Shown here: one piece after another, positions 16,920-25,769 of the stretch
Position numbering within the stretch: the stretch's first letter is position 1
How the letters are laid out: every line of letters starts with the position of its first letter
Assembly (NCBI GenBank): GCA_964617995.1
Contig: CAZTXD010000007.1
Coordinates: 1 to 49,939 of the forward strand
Source: CAZTXD01 sp964617995
GTDB lineage: Bacteria; Actinomycetota; Acidimicrobiia; Spongiisociales; ZC4RG35
Length of the DNA stretch: 49,939 nucleotides
Reading direction: 5' to 3'
The notes under the pieces: generated by a model
What the model was told of the DNA's origin: nothing
Seen by the model: the letters and a program-made list of their open reading frames with translations, nothing else
The model's database searches: none
Translations under genes and position numbers: made by a program

Positions 16920-17837
16920 ATGGGGATTCTTCTCGGCCTCGCCGCGGGATTCTGTTTCTCCGTTGCTTCGATCCTCGCTCGTTTCGGGATGCGTTCCCGG
17001 AGCCGGGACGACGGACTGTTCATGAGCATCCTCATGAACCTCCTCGTGCTGGGAGGCCTGACTTTCGTGATCAACTTGCCGGCATGGACTACCGAGGGCG
17101 TGGTCGCTTTGGCCGCCGGAGGGGTACTGGGAACGTTTGGGGGTAGGGCCACCAATCTCCGGGCCGTCCGCATCATCGGCCCCAGCCGGGCCAACGCCTT
17201 CCTCACCGGCGGCCCCCTGGTTGCCGCCATCGGGGGCTGGATCGTGCTCGACGAGCGGATCTCGCTGCTGGGCGGGTTCGGGGGCCTGCTTGTCCTGACC
17301 GGCCTTTATCGGATCGTGAGATCTCGCAGCACGGCGGTGGCGTTGAGCACGCCCGATGCCGCCACCGCAGACAACCCGGAGCCGCAACCCGGGCATGACC
17401 CCTCGGTCGGCTTCGCCCTGGCGATGACGGCGCCGGTCCTGTTCGGCCTGGCGTTCGTGGTGCGAAAGTGGGGCCTGGTGTTCTTCCCATCGGCGATCGG
17501 CGGAGCCTTCATCGGCGCGGCGGCGGGCATGTCGGTGCAGGTTCTGGGTGACACCGTGACAGGGCAGATCGGGCGTCGGATGCGTGAGAACCTGCGGGGA
17601 GTCCCCTGGTGGTTCGTGGGTGCCGGCGCCTTCACCAGTGCCGCTCTGATTGCTCAGTTCTTCGCTTTCGACTATCTCCCCGCCTGGGTGGTGAGTCTCC
17701 TGCAGGGAACCCAGGTTCTGTGGACTCTCCTCCTGGCGGCCATCGTGTTGAAGCGTGAGGAGCGAATCGACGCGAACCTCATAGGTTCGACCGTTCTCGT
17801 ATTCATCGGAGTGGCAGCGATCACGAGTCAGTATTGA
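16920..17837 (+). CDS. DMT-superfamily (EamA-like) transporter
   Basis: A 305-residue membrane protein with about ten hydrophobic segments in two halves: GLAAGFCFSVAS begins the first and GFALAMTAPVLFGLAF the second. A charged loop around residues 140-160 joins them. It starts three bases after the SDR stop. Members export or import metabolites such as amino acids. In this operon it may move a substrate or overflow product of the pathway; direction cannot be read from sequence. Confidence 0.88.
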   Translation: MGILLGLAAGFCFSVASILARFGMRSRSRDDGLFMSILMNLLVLGGLTFVINLPAWTTEGVVALAAGGVLGTFGGRATNLRAVRIIGPSRANAFLTGGPLVAAIGGWIVLDERISLLGGFGGLLVLTGLYRIVRSRSTAVALSTPDAATADNPEPQPGHDPSVGFALAMTAPVLFGLAFVVRKWGLVFFPSAIGGAFIGAAAGMSVQVLGDTVTGQIGRRMRENLRGVPWWFVGAGAFTSAALIAQFFAFDYLPAWVVSLLQGTQVLWTLLLAAIVLKREERIDANLIGSTVLVFIGVAAITSQY

Positions 17838-17847
17838 AGGAGCAGGG

Positions 17848-19011
17848 ATGAAGCCCGTGTCGACGTCGGTGGGCTCGTTGCAGCGTTCGGGGATCCGCGC
17901 AGTGATGGATATCGCCTTTCGCACCCCCGGCGTTCTGAGGCTCGAAGTGGGCGATCCGGACTTTCCCACCCCACCCCACATCGTCGAGGCTGCGGTCGCG
18001 GCGGCCCGGAGCGGCTACACCCATTACACGCCCAGTCGAGGCCTGGCCGAGGTGCGAGCGGTGATGGCCGACAAGATCTCCTCCTTCAACGGCATCGACG
18101 TGGGCGCGGAGGATGTAGTGGTGACCGCTGGCGGCGGTCACGCCCTGTTCTCGGTGTATCGAGGCTTGACAGATCCAGGGGATGCGGTTCTGGTACCCGA
18201 TCCCGGCTGGCCCAACTACAGGACGATTGCCGCCCTGTGTGAGTTGGAGGTCATCGGTTATCCGTTGATGCGCAATGAGGGGTTCACGCCCGACCTGGAA
18301 CGGGTAGATCGTCTCCTCTCTGAAACTCCGGGCATCAAGCTGATGGTGGTGAACAGTCCTGGCAACCCAACAGGGGCGGTCTGGCCGGAGGAGACGCTTG
18401 GGTCGATAGTGGATCTGTGCTCGAAACATGATGTCTACTTGGTGTCCGATGAGTGCTACGAGGCGATCATCTTCGAGGGTCGCCACGTGAGCCCGGCCAC
18501 ATTGGATAACAGCGGGCGAACGGTGAGCGTCTTCACAGTCTCCAAGACCTACGCCATGACCGGCTGGCGGGTGGGCTATATGACCGGGTCCACAGGAGTC
18601 GTCGATGTCGTAGGAAAGGTCGTCGAGAATTCGGTTTCCTGCGCCTCCGCCGTGTCCCAGAAAGCAGCGGAAGCGGCGATTGCCGGTGACCAGACCCCGG
18701 TTGAACGGATGGTGGCCGAGTATCGAAGTCGTCGAGACCGAGCATTGACGTGTCTCGAGGAGGCAGGCCTCCGGGCTATCACCCCCAGAGGTGCGTTCTA
18801 CGTCATCGTGGAAGTGCCTACCGACGACACCGTTGCGTTCGCGCAGGATCTGGTGGCTGCTGAGGGGGTCACGGTCGCCCCGGGAGAGGCATTCGGGCCA
18901 CAGGGCGAGGGGATGGTGCGGCTCTCACTTGCTAGCCACCCGGAGACCATCGAGGAAGGTATACGGAGACTGGGGCGGTTCGTCGAGCAGTCCTCCAGCG
19001 GAGGGCGATAG
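17848..19011 (+). CDS. PLP-dependent class I/II aminotransferase
   Basis: A 387-residue fold-type I aminotransferase. GDPDFPTP (35-42), NSPGNPTG (169-176), Asp201 with Tyr204 for PLP, and Lys233 in VSKTYAMTGWRVGY form the expected cofactor site; the conserved Arg near the C-terminus lies in MVRLSLA. AAGGAGCAGGG precedes the ATG. It follows the exporter gene by ten bases. It probably transaminates an amino or keto acid released by HyuAB ring opening (inference). Confidence 0.94.
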   Translation: MKPVSTSVGSLQRSGIRAVMDIAFRTPGVLRLEVGDPDFPTPPHIVEAAVAAARSGYTHYTPSRGLAEVRAVMADKISSFNGIDVGAEDVVVTAGGGHALFSVYRGLTDPGDAVLVPDPGWPNYRTIAALCELEVIGYPLMRNEGFTPDLERVDRLLSETPGIKLMVVNSPGNPTGAVWPEETLGSIVDLCSKHDVYLVSDECYEAIIFEGRHVSPATLDNSGRTVSVFTVSKTYAMTGWRVGYMTGSTGVVDVVGKVVENSVSCASAVSQKAAEAAIAGDQTPVERMVAEYRSRRDRALTCLEEAGLRAITPRGAFYVIVEVPTDDTVAFAQDLVAAEGVTVAPGEAFGPQGEGMVRLSLASHPETIEEGIRRLGRFVEQSSSGGR

Positions 19012-19061
19012 AGGAGCATTCTCCTGAGGATCTGGACGACTTGGACGTGAGCGGTGAGCAG

Positions 19062-19814
19062 ATGATCGAGAACCCGACCAAGCGGCGGCTATACGAAGGC
19101 GAAGTCGCGATCGGTTGTTTCGTGCGGTCACCGGACGCCAACCTTGCCGAGTACGTCGCCACGGGGGGATGGGATTTCCTCGTGTTCGATGGAGAGCACG
19201 GTTGGGTGACTCCGGCTCATGTAGCGAACCTCGCCCGAGCCTGTGAGAGACGGGGAGTTACACCGATCGTGCGCGTTCCCAGCAGAGATCCAGGGACTGT
19301 TCTGCGCTGTCTGGATGCGGGCGCGGCGGGCCTCCACTTTCCCTGGGTCAACTCCGGGAAGGAGGCGCAGGCCGCGGTCTCGGTCACCAAGTATGCACCG
19401 CTGGGAATAAGGGGGTTGGCCGGCAACAGGGCGACCGATTGGTCCGTTACACGGGAGGCAACTGCGCACGTCAACGAGGCGACACTGGTGGTGGTGCAGA
19501 TCGAGACTCGGGAGGCGGTCGACAACATCGAGGAGCTGTGTTCGGTCGAGGGCATCGACGTGCTCTTCATTGGTCCATCAGACTTGTCCCAGAGCCTCGG
19601 AGTGCCAGGTGAACTGGATCATCCTGTGGTCGTCGACACCGTCGAACAGGTAGCTGCAGCAGTGACCAAGTCCGACAAGGTTCTCGGTCTTTTTGCCGGC
19701 ACCTCCGAGGCGGCGTCCCGGGGGCTGGAACTCGGGGCACGCTACATCGCCACAGGGTTCGAACCCCTGCTGCGCAGGGTGATGACGTCATTCATTGACC
19801 AGGTTCGTCCCTGA
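19062..19814 (+). CDS. HpcH/HpaI-family aldolase/citrate lyase-like protein
   Basis: A 250-residue TIM-barrel class II aldolase of the HpcH/HpaI type, which cleaves or forms hydroxy-keto acids with a divalent metal. DGEHG (about 43-47), VRVPS, AAGLHFPWV, the metal-binding Glu of QIET and the Asp of GPSDLS are visible. The ATG at 19062 matches the usual family N-terminus; TTG 19041 or GTG 19047 upstream are possible. It is last in the SDR operon. The next 172 bases (19815-19986) hold no recognised gene. Confidence 0.9.
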   Translation: MIENPTKRRLYEGEVAIGCFVRSPDANLAEYVATGGWDFLVFDGEHGWVTPAHVANLARACERRGVTPIVRVPSRDPGTVLRCLDAGAAGLHFPWVNSGKEAQAAVSVTKYAPLGIRGLAGNRATDWSVTREATAHVNEATLVVVQIETREAVDNIEELCSVEGIDVLFIGPSDLSQSLGVPGELDHPVVVDTVEQVAAAVTKSDKVLGLFAGTSEAASRGLELGARYIATGFEPLLRRVMTSFIDQVRP

Positions 19815-19986
19815 GTAATCGAGCCGAAGCTCGAAGCGACGGCCTACCGACGGCTCTGGTTCGCCAGGGAACCGAGAACAGGCATGGGGTCGATGCGATC
19901 CCATTTTCAGGGGGTCGGTTCGCCGAGGAGTGGGTAGTGGCCAACCGAGCGATGGTTACGACGGAATCCGGGCGCATCCCCATGCC

Positions 19987-20811
19987 TCATTGGTTGTCGA
20001 GGAAGTCGAGCGTCACCGCCGCGAATAGGGGGGAGCTGAAGATGTTGTAGTGGGTGAGGCCGGGGAGGACGGCGAGGGCGTGCCCTCCCGCCGGGCGGCC
20101 TTCGCCCATCCAGCCGCCGTCACGGAGGCCGCCGTCCAGCAGCTTGAACACCTCCACGTAGTGGCTGGGCGGGGCCATGTCGGCGTCGGCCGCGACGAGG
20201 AGCGTCGGCACCTGCAAACCCCGCACCTCTTCGGTGAAGTCGAAGTCCTCGCTCATGGCCTCGCCGATCTTGTCCAGCAGGCGCCCGAAGTCCTCGGGTC
20301 GGGGCGCCACCCGCTGGTAGAGCTCGTACATCGGGGTGTCGGTCATGAACTCGACCGCGGCCGAACTCACCTGGGCCTGCTGGGCGAGCATCTCGGCGGG
20401 AAGGGCGTCACGCCACATGTTCGCCGACGCCATGACCAGCCTGCCGACCTTCTCCGGGTGCCGCACGGCGGTATGGAAGGCGACGCCCCCTCCCAGGGAA
20501 TAGCCGACCACGTCGGGTCGGTTCAGCTCGAGATGGTCGATGAGGGCGGCGACGTCGTCGGCCATCAGCCGGGGGTCGATGGGGCGGTCGATGTCGGCGG
20601 TTCGTCCGTGTCCTTGCAGGTCGACGGTGATCACCCGGTGATTTTCGGCCAGCGTCGGGAGGATCGGCCCGAACATCTCGCCGGAACCAAGCCCGCCGTG
20701 CAACAGGATCATCGGCTTTCCGGCGCCGTGGATCTCGTAGTAGAGGTCCAGCCCGTTGATCCGGGCGTATTCGCCGCTGCCGGTCGTCTCCGCGCTCCAG
20801 TCGGTGGTCAC
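19987..20811 (-). CDS. Alpha/beta-hydrolase fold protein
   Basis: A 274-residue hydrolase. The oxyanion-hole motif HGG is at 38-40 and the nucleophile elbow GYSLGG has Ser105. The acid is likely in DADMAPP and the His in LTHYN near the C-terminus. The GTG at 20811 is decided by a perfect GAGGAGGAG ribosome site upstream; the longer open frame runs through intergenic repeats and has no family support. It is similar to haloperoxidase/lactonase-like esterases. It stands alone, facing away from the MFS gene, and has no context that fixes its substrate. Confidence 0.9.
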   Translation of the reverse strand: MTTDWSAETTGSGEYARINGLDLYYEIHGAGKPMILLHGGLGSGEMFGPILPTLAENHRVITVDLQGHGRTADIDRPIDPRLMADDVAALIDHLELNRPDVVGYSLGGGVAFHTAVRHPEKVGRLVMASANMWRDALPAEMLAQQAQVSSAAVEFMTDTPMYELYQRVAPRPEDFGRLLDKIGEAMSEDFDFTEEVRGLQVPTLLVAADADMAPPSHYVEVFKLLDGGLRDGGWMGEGRPAGGHALAVLPGLTHYNIFSSPLFAAVTLDFLDNQ

Positions 20812-20888
20812 GTTGCTCCTCCTCGGGTCGTGGCTGACATGCTGGCTCGGACGAGTCCGCCGTCCGAAATCAATCGGGCCATAAGGGG

Positions 20889-21025
20889 TTCTTTGGACGC
20901 GGGAGAACGGCCTGAGCGTTCTCTGGACGGTGGCGAACGGATTCCGTAGTGTCAGAAACGGATTCCGTAGGTGCACAACCAAGGAACCCGGGGGCCGTTC
21001 CTCCACAACCAGAGAAGCCGGGGGC
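20889..21025. repeat. Degenerate ~30-bp-period repeats in intergenic region
   Basis: Within the 244-base gap 20812-21055, TTCTYTGGACG...GAACGG occurs at 20889 and 20919 (18 of 22 positions). AACGGATTCCGTAG occurs at 20936 and 20957 (14 of 14), and CACAACC...CCGGGGGC at 20974 and 21004 (19 of 22). The spacing is 30, 21 and 30 bases. They look like an expanded intergenic element rather than coding sequence. No terminator with a U tract is visible. Confidence 0.7.
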
Positions 21026-21055
21026 GGCCTTCGTCGGGTTCGCCTGGCCGGGGAT

Positions 21056-22276
21056 TCACGACGGTGTGGCGGCCCGTCGCCGTCTGGTGGTGCGGACCCG
21101 GACCCACACGGTGAGCACGGCACTGATCGCCAGCACGGCCGCCACCGTCGCCCACGCCACCGTATACGACTCGGTGGCGTCGACCAGCACCCCGGCTATG
21201 AGCGGTCCCACGGCGAACCCGGCGCTGTTGCCCAGCTGCATCACCCCCGAGGCCTTGCCCACGCCGCCGGCCCCTACCCGGTCGATGATGACGAGCCAGC
21301 CCACCGCATGCCAGGCCATCATGGAAAAGCCGGCGGCGATCACCCCCACCCAGAGCAACCACACCCCGACGGCCTCGGCCAGCGCTACCGCCACCGTCGC
21401 CGCCACCGAGATGACCGAGATCACGAGTAGGGCGGTGGACGGCCGGGCGAAACGCCCACCCGCGGCTCCCCAGACGATCCGGCCCGCGGCGCCGGTCAGT
21501 CCCAGGGCGGCGGCCAGGGCTCCTGCGACGGCGGCCGAGGCTCCCACCCGCTCCTGGGCGTACAGGGGGACGAAGGCGATGACCGCCGATAGAGCCAGAG
21601 CCATCCCCAGGCCGATCACAGTCAGCCAGATCACCGCCGTCTTGGCCTCGACGCTCTCGGCCGACACCCGCGTGGGAGGTGCCGTCCGACGGCTACCGGA
21701 GCCGGACAGGAGGAAGGGAGTGGCGATCAGCCCTGCCGCCGGGATGAGGGCGCTGACTCCCAGCGCCCACCGCCACCCCACCACCAGCGCCAGGGGAGGC
21801 AGGACCGCCCCGGCGATGAGCAGGCCGAGCGGAGGGCCGGCCTGTTTGAGGCCGACCACCAGCCCGCGGCGGGTGCGACCGATCTGGTCTGCTACCACCC
21901 GGTTGGTGACCGGGTTGCCTGCTGCGAGAGCCAGGCCACCCACCACGCTCCCGGCGAGGAGGACCACGAACGTGGGGGCGGCGGCCACCATCACCACCGC
22001 CAGGCCGCTCAGGCCGAACAGGGCGGCCATCACCCGGGTCGTGTGTCGGTCGGTCAACGCTCCCATCGCGGGGGAGAAGACGGCACCGGTCAAGGAGAAG
22101 GCGGTGAAAGCCGCTCCCAGCTGGGACCGGGACAGGCCGAACTCGTCGATCACGAAGCTGGACACCACCGACAGGGCACCCTGCAGGTAGGTGGCGATGG
22201 CCATAGCCGCCCCGAGCAGCGCCACGAGAGCCACCGCGCGGCGGCGACCGGTGAAGAGAGAGGGGGCGCGGCCCAT
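21056..22276 (-). CDS. Major facilitator superfamily transporter
   Basis: A 406-residue protein with about twelve hydrophobic segments. The loop 2-3 signature is GALTDRHTTRV (seen as ALTDRHTTR), a weakened form of the MFS motif. It has a basic N-terminus and C-terminus (RTTRRRRAATPS) on the inner face. It resembles drug/metabolite proton antiporters. It reads away from the DUF2786 gene; the substrate is unknown. Confidence 0.9.
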   Translation of the reverse strand: MGRAPSLFTGRRRAVALVALLGAAMAIATYLQGALSVVSSFVIDEFGLSRSQLGAAFTAFSLTGAVFSPAMGALTDRHTTRVMAALFGLSGLAVVMVAAAPTFVVLLAGSVVGGLALAAGNPVTNRVVADQIGRTRRGLVVGLKQAGPPLGLLIAGAVLPPLALVVGWRWALGVSALIPAAGLIATPFLLSGSGSRRTAPPTRVSAESVEAKTAVIWLTVIGLGMALALSAVIAFVPLYAQERVGASAAVAGALAAALGLTGAAGRIVWGAAGGRFARPSTALLVISVISVAATVAVALAEAVGVWLLWVGVIAAGFSMMAWHAVGWLVIIDRVGAGGVGKASGVMQLGNSAGFAVGPLIAGVLVDATESYTVAWATVAAVLAISAVLTVWVRVRTTRRRRAATPS

Positions 22277-22402
22277 GGGTGGATGTTCGACCCGGTCCGG
22301 GGCGGCGCCAAACGCGACGGCCGGGTAAGGGTCGTCTCAGTTCGACGCGGTGGCGGTCGTCCCTGATCGAATCTGTCGGTGGCGGCTGATACAAACGGCC
22401 CC

Positions 22403-23749
22403 ATGGGTAAGAACAACCGGAGTCGCAGGGCCCGGAAGAGGCGACGGGAAGACGCCCGTCGGCGGGACCGGAAGCCACCCACTGACGCTGATGACCGTCG
22501 CAGAGAGACTCCTCCTCTCGGGCACGACCAGCAGCTGCTCGGCGCGGCCTATGCCCATCGCCGCGATGACGGCGATGTCCGCGACGTGTTCATCTCGGCG
22601 CTCCTGGAGCAGCCGCCAGTCCAGGTGGGCGGTGAAGTCGCCCGCCTTCTCCGGCGGATCGTGTCGAACATGTGGGAACGGGGCTGGCAGCCGGTCGACC
22701 TGACCCGCCTCGTCGCCAAGCGGCTCGGGCGCGGAGAGGCCGATCTGTTGCGGCGGGCCATCGCCGCGGAGGCAGTCGACTACCAACAGTGGGGCACGGC
22801 GGTGGCACCCGATTGGATGGCCCAACTGGAGGAGATCGGGGCGGCGCCGACGTCGAACCCATCCCGCCCCTGGCCGCTGCAGTGCTCTGCAGCCTGGAGC
22901 ACGGTGCTCATGTCGGCGGTCACCCTGATCGCTTTCGTCGATGGTCTCCCGGACCTGCCGCGTCTGGCGCCGCCACCGTCCCGATGGCCGGTCACCTCGG
23001 CGGCGAAGACTCGTCAGGCCACTCGTCTGGAGCCCGGTGTGCTGGCACGGATCCGGGCGCTGCTCGCCAAGGCCGAGTCGACCGAGTACGACGCCGAAGC
23101 CGAGGCGTTCACCGCCAAGGCCCAGGAGATGATGACCCGTCACCGCATCGACCGCACCAGCCTCAGCGCCGAGGAGGGACTCTCCAACGGAGGGGTGATA
23201 GGTCGGCGGGTGGGTGTCGACGATCCGTACGCCCGGGCGAAGGCGATGCTGGTGGCTGGCATCGCCCACGCCAACGCCTGCCGAGCCGTCTGGTCCAAGG
23301 AGTTCGGGTTTGCCACCATCCACGGCCATCCCGAGGACGTCGACGGCGTGGAGGAGCTGTACACGTCCCTTCTGGTGCAGGCCACATCCGCCCTGCAGCG
23401 GGAGGGATCCAAGCAGGATCGTTTCGGGCGGAGCCGCACCGCCCGCTTCCGTCGCTCCTTCCTGGTCGGTTTCGCCGTACGGATCGGCGAGAGGCTCGAA
23501 CAGGCCGACTACGAGACGGTCCGACGCGCGGAACGGGAGACCGGTGTCGCCATCGTGCCTCTGCTCGCCTCACGTGCGCGGGCGGCGGAGGAGGCGATGA
23601 ACGCGATACACGGCCGCATGCAGAGGATGTCCGTCTCGGTGTCCGACGGGGAGGGATATGCGGTGGGCACCCGGGTCGCCGACCAGGCCGACCTCACCCT
23701 GCGCTCGGACGGCGAGCTGGCGGGCTCGCCCTCCCATCGGCTCGGGTGA
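22403..23749 (+). CDS. DUF2786 domain-containing protein
   Basis: A 448-residue soluble protein. The N-terminus is very basic (KNNRSRRARKRRR). The DUF2786 domain lies near residue 215: the pattern IRALLAKAESTEYDAEAEA followed by AQEMMTRHRID (seen as LLAKAEST and MMTRHRID) is characteristic. The C-terminal part (FRRSFLVGFAVRIGERL) also matches actinobacterial members. The function of the family is unknown. The ATG at 22403 is preferred over GTG 22379 because the family begins MGKNN; no clear ribosome site is present. Confidence 0.85.
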   Translation: MGKNNRSRRARKRRREDARRRDRKPPTDADDRRRETPPLGHDQQLLGAAYAHRRDDGDVRDVFISALLEQPPVQVGGEVARLLRRIVSNMWERGWQPVDLTRLVAKRLGRGEADLLRRAIAAEAVDYQQWGTAVAPDWMAQLEEIGAAPTSNPSRPWPLQCSAAWSTVLMSAVTLIAFVDGLPDLPRLAPPPSRWPVTSAAKTRQATRLEPGVLARIRALLAKAESTEYDAEAEAFTAKAQEMMTRHRIDRTSLSAEEGLSNGGVIGRRVGVDDPYARAKAMLVAGIAHANACRAVWSKEFGFATIHGHPEDVDGVEELYTSLLVQATSALQREGSKQDRFGRSRTARFRRSFLVGFAVRIGERLEQADYETVRRAERETGVAIVPLLASRARAAEEAMNAIHGRMQRMSVSVSDGEGYAVGTRVADQADLTLRSDGELAGSPSHRLG

Positions 23750-23881
23750 AGCTTCCGTCGAGATGCCAGCTTCCTGACTCGGCGACCAGCTACGAACGTG
23801 CAGTCATCATCCGATACGAATGCTCGTTGCATTCTCGTCGGTCGCTCAGATCGTCTGAGCCCGGAGGTCCGACGAGCGGAA

Positions 23882-25045
23882 CTACTCCACCCGCCACACC
23901 CGCCACAGGGCAGCGGGATCCTCCAACGGGTTGCCGTGGACCAGGAAGAAGTCGGCCGGGCCTCTGGATGCGAGCCGGCCGGCGGTGGGTTCCCGCAGCA
24001 GCTCGCCTCCCATCCAGGTAGCAGCTCCTATGGCCCGCCACGGCTCCAGGCCGGCCTCGACGAGGCACTCCACCTCCCACGCCAGGTGATTGGCGCGCAG
24101 CGAGCCGCCACCGAAATCGGTGCCGGCGGCGATGCGCACTCCGGCGCGGGCGGCCAGGGCGAGGCTGTCGTAAGCCCGTTGGCGTCGTTCGGCCAGCGTG
24201 GCCGGGAAGTCGTCGGTGGTGAACCGCTCCACCGTGGTGGTGGACGAGAACGTCTCCCATGAGGACATCACTCCCAGCGTCGGCACCAGGAAGGTGCCCC
24301 GGCGGGACATCTCGGCGGCCAGCTCGTCGTCGAGGGTGGTGCCGTGCTCGATGCAGTCGACCCCGCCTTCCACCGCCGCCCTCGCTCCCGCCAGGCCGGT
24401 GGCGTGGGCTGTCACCGTGAGCCCGTATCGGGCGGCGGCCGCCACGGCCCGGGCCACCTCGTCGGCGGTCCAGGGGGAAGTTTCGGGTTCGGGTCCGTCC
24501 AGGTACAGCTTGATGAGGTCGGTGCCATCGGCGGCTTGCTTCTCGACGGCGGCGACCAGCGCATCGGCGTCCTCGGCCTCCATGTCGATGGTGGGAGGGA
24601 GGATGCCCGCCCTGGCGATCCAGGTCCCGGCCGCCCGCAGGTAGGGGCGGTCGGAACGACCGGCCCAGGTGTCACGAACCCGCAGAGCGAGAGCGGCTCC
24701 GTCCCGGGGTGGGGAGCCGACGTCCCGGAACCAGCGGATCCCCGCCCGTCTGGCGATCTCGCCGTTGTGCTCCGCCACCTCCAGCAGATCCTCGGTGGGG
24801 TCGTCGATGCGGGCGATCCAATGGGCGCCACCCGGGAGGACGGTGTGGCTGTGGGCGTCGACCATCCCCGGCACCACCGTCGCCCCGGCGGCGTCGACCA
24901 CGCGCACCGGACCCGTGCGCTGGGCGAACTCGTCGTCGTGGCCCATCCATGCGATACGGCGGTCTTCGACCAGGATCGACTGGTCCAACAACAGGTCGGG
25001 TCCCGTCCCGTCGGCGAGGGCGGCGTGGCGGTAGAGAGTGTCCAT
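23882..25045 (-). CDS. Amidohydrolase superfamily protein (imidazolonepropionase/prolidase-like)
   Basis: A 387-residue metal-dependent hydrolase. The N-terminal beta-sandwich strand is followed by the metal motif DAHSH (about 63-67), a candidate bridging Lys in DLIKLYLDG (about 181), His in TAHATG (about 217) and IEHGT (about 238), and Asp in AAGTDFGG (about 318). Such proteins hydrolyse cyclic amides, dipeptides or related C-N bonds. It is not in an operon. The 132 bases between it and the convergent DUF2786 gene hold nothing recognised. Confidence 0.9.
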   Translation of the reverse strand: MDTLYRHAALADGTGPDLLLDQSILVEDRRIAWMGHDDEFAQRTGPVRVVDAAGATVVPGMVDAHSHTVLPGGAHWIARIDDPTEDLLEVAEHNGEIARRAGIRWFRDVGSPPRDGAALALRVRDTWAGRSDRPYLRAAGTWIARAGILPPTIDMEAEDADALVAAVEKQAADGTDLIKLYLDGPEPETSPWTADEVARAVAAAARYGLTVTAHATGLAGARAAVEGGVDCIEHGTTLDDELAAEMSRRGTFLVPTLGVMSSWETFSSTTTVERFTTDDFPATLAERRQRAYDSLALAARAGVRIAAGTDFGGGSLRANHLAWEVECLVEAGLEPWRAIGAATWMGGELLREPTAGRLASRGPADFFLVHGNPLEDPAALWRVWRVE

Positions 25046-25085
25046 CGTTTCAGCCTAAGGGAAGCTCCGGTCGACGGTTCACATC

Positions 25086-25235
25086 ATGCGTGGTGGCAAG
25101 TATGGGGGTCGGAGGCGGCGGATCCACGGGCTGTACGACACGATCCACGCCCAGACCGGGGTTCACCTGGCCGCCTCGCTGGGCTCGGCGGTGACCGTGG
25201 CCCGCCTCGTCTTCATCGCCGCCCAGCCCGTCTGA
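25086..25235 (+). CDS. Possible small protein (49 aa), unrecognised
   Basis: An ATG-to-TGA frame of 49 codons with GC-rich third positions. The first half is strongly basic (GGRRRRIHG), and the second half is hydrophobic and could be a short membrane-associated helix (AASLGSAVTVARLVFIAAQPV, seen as LGSAVTVARLVFIAA). Its stop codon lies inside a perfect inverted repeat (25228-25262), as expected for a gene ending at a terminator. There is no clear ribosome site. I do not recognise it; it may be a remnant or chance frame. Confidence 0.35.
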   Translation: MRGGKYGGRRRRIHGLYDTIHAQTGVHLAASLGSAVTVARLVFIAAQPV

Positions 25236-25262
25236 GACCCCTTCCTTCGGCATCTCAGACGG
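25228..25262 (+). terminator. Perfect 10-bp inverted repeat, candidate terminator
   Basis: CCGTCTGAGA and TCTCAGACGG are separated by 15 bases. The left arm contains the stop of the small frame at 25086. No U tract follows, so intrinsic termination is uncertain; a protein-binding site is possible. Confidence 0.5.
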
Positions 25263-25384
25263 GAGGACCGATGGATGTCGCCGGTCGGGCAGAAAGCGGG
25301 CAGTTCCCGATCTCATCGACACTGCGGCGGCAGATTCACCGCGGCCGGATCGGCGGAATCTGTCACACCCACCCCGTAGCTTGA

Positions 25385-25755
25385 AGGTCGGGTGCCCGGT
25401 GTGCCGGTGGGGCGAGCCGGGGCCGGTATGCCGGGCACCTCGACTGACGTGTAATGCCGGCTCGTAGGGAAGGGAGGTGGTGCTGTTCGGGATTTGTCCC
25501 GGCAACCCGCGTGATTTAGGTGTAGGCTCGGGGGTCCGGTGGGAAGTCACCGCTCGTGCGTGGAGCCCACGGGACTTGGGGCCTCGTGCTTCGGGTTGTG
25601 GGTGCCGAAAGGCACCCCGGAGAAGGGGGGCTTAAACGCTCTGCTTCTGTTCGGGGGCTCCGCGGACGAGCGGTGCGGTCGTCGAGCCCTGGTTCAGGGC
25701 GGGGGCCACCTGGTCACCGAGCTGTGAAGCAACATGTGGTCGGGACCCCGTCCTC
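25385..25755 (+). ncRNA. Candidate structured non-coding RNA or riboswitch-like element, family unknown
   Basis: This stretch has no supported gene but is dense in hairpins: 25391-25439 (9-bp perfect outer stem, 6-bp inner stem), 25488-25501 (5 bp), 25538-25551 (4 bp), 25559-25571 (5 bp), 25600-25617 (7 bp closed by a GAAA tetraloop) and 25686-25700 (6 bp). A 7-bp long-range pairing joins 25531-25537 to 25743-25749. The GNRA loop and a C-UUCG-G element near 25590 form on the plus strand, which suggests that strand. The AGGGAA ... CCCGGCAACCCGCGTGA stretch (25466-25514) faintly recalls cobalamin riboswitch cores. An IscB-associated RNA (HEARO/omega RNA) without its nuclease gene is another possibility. 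No plus-strand gene follows closely, which argues against a cis riboswitch. Confidence 0.45.
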
Positions 25756-25769
25756 AACGAGGGCTCGAC

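Noticed and set aside
19750..19775. GGGTTCGAACCCC resembles a tRNA T-arm
   Set aside because: It lies in the aldolase reading frame (GFEPLLRR) and no acceptor, D or anticodon arms surround it.
25488..25514. Confident cobalamin riboswitch call
   Set aside because: Only fragments of the core resemble the consensus, and no co-directional gene follows.
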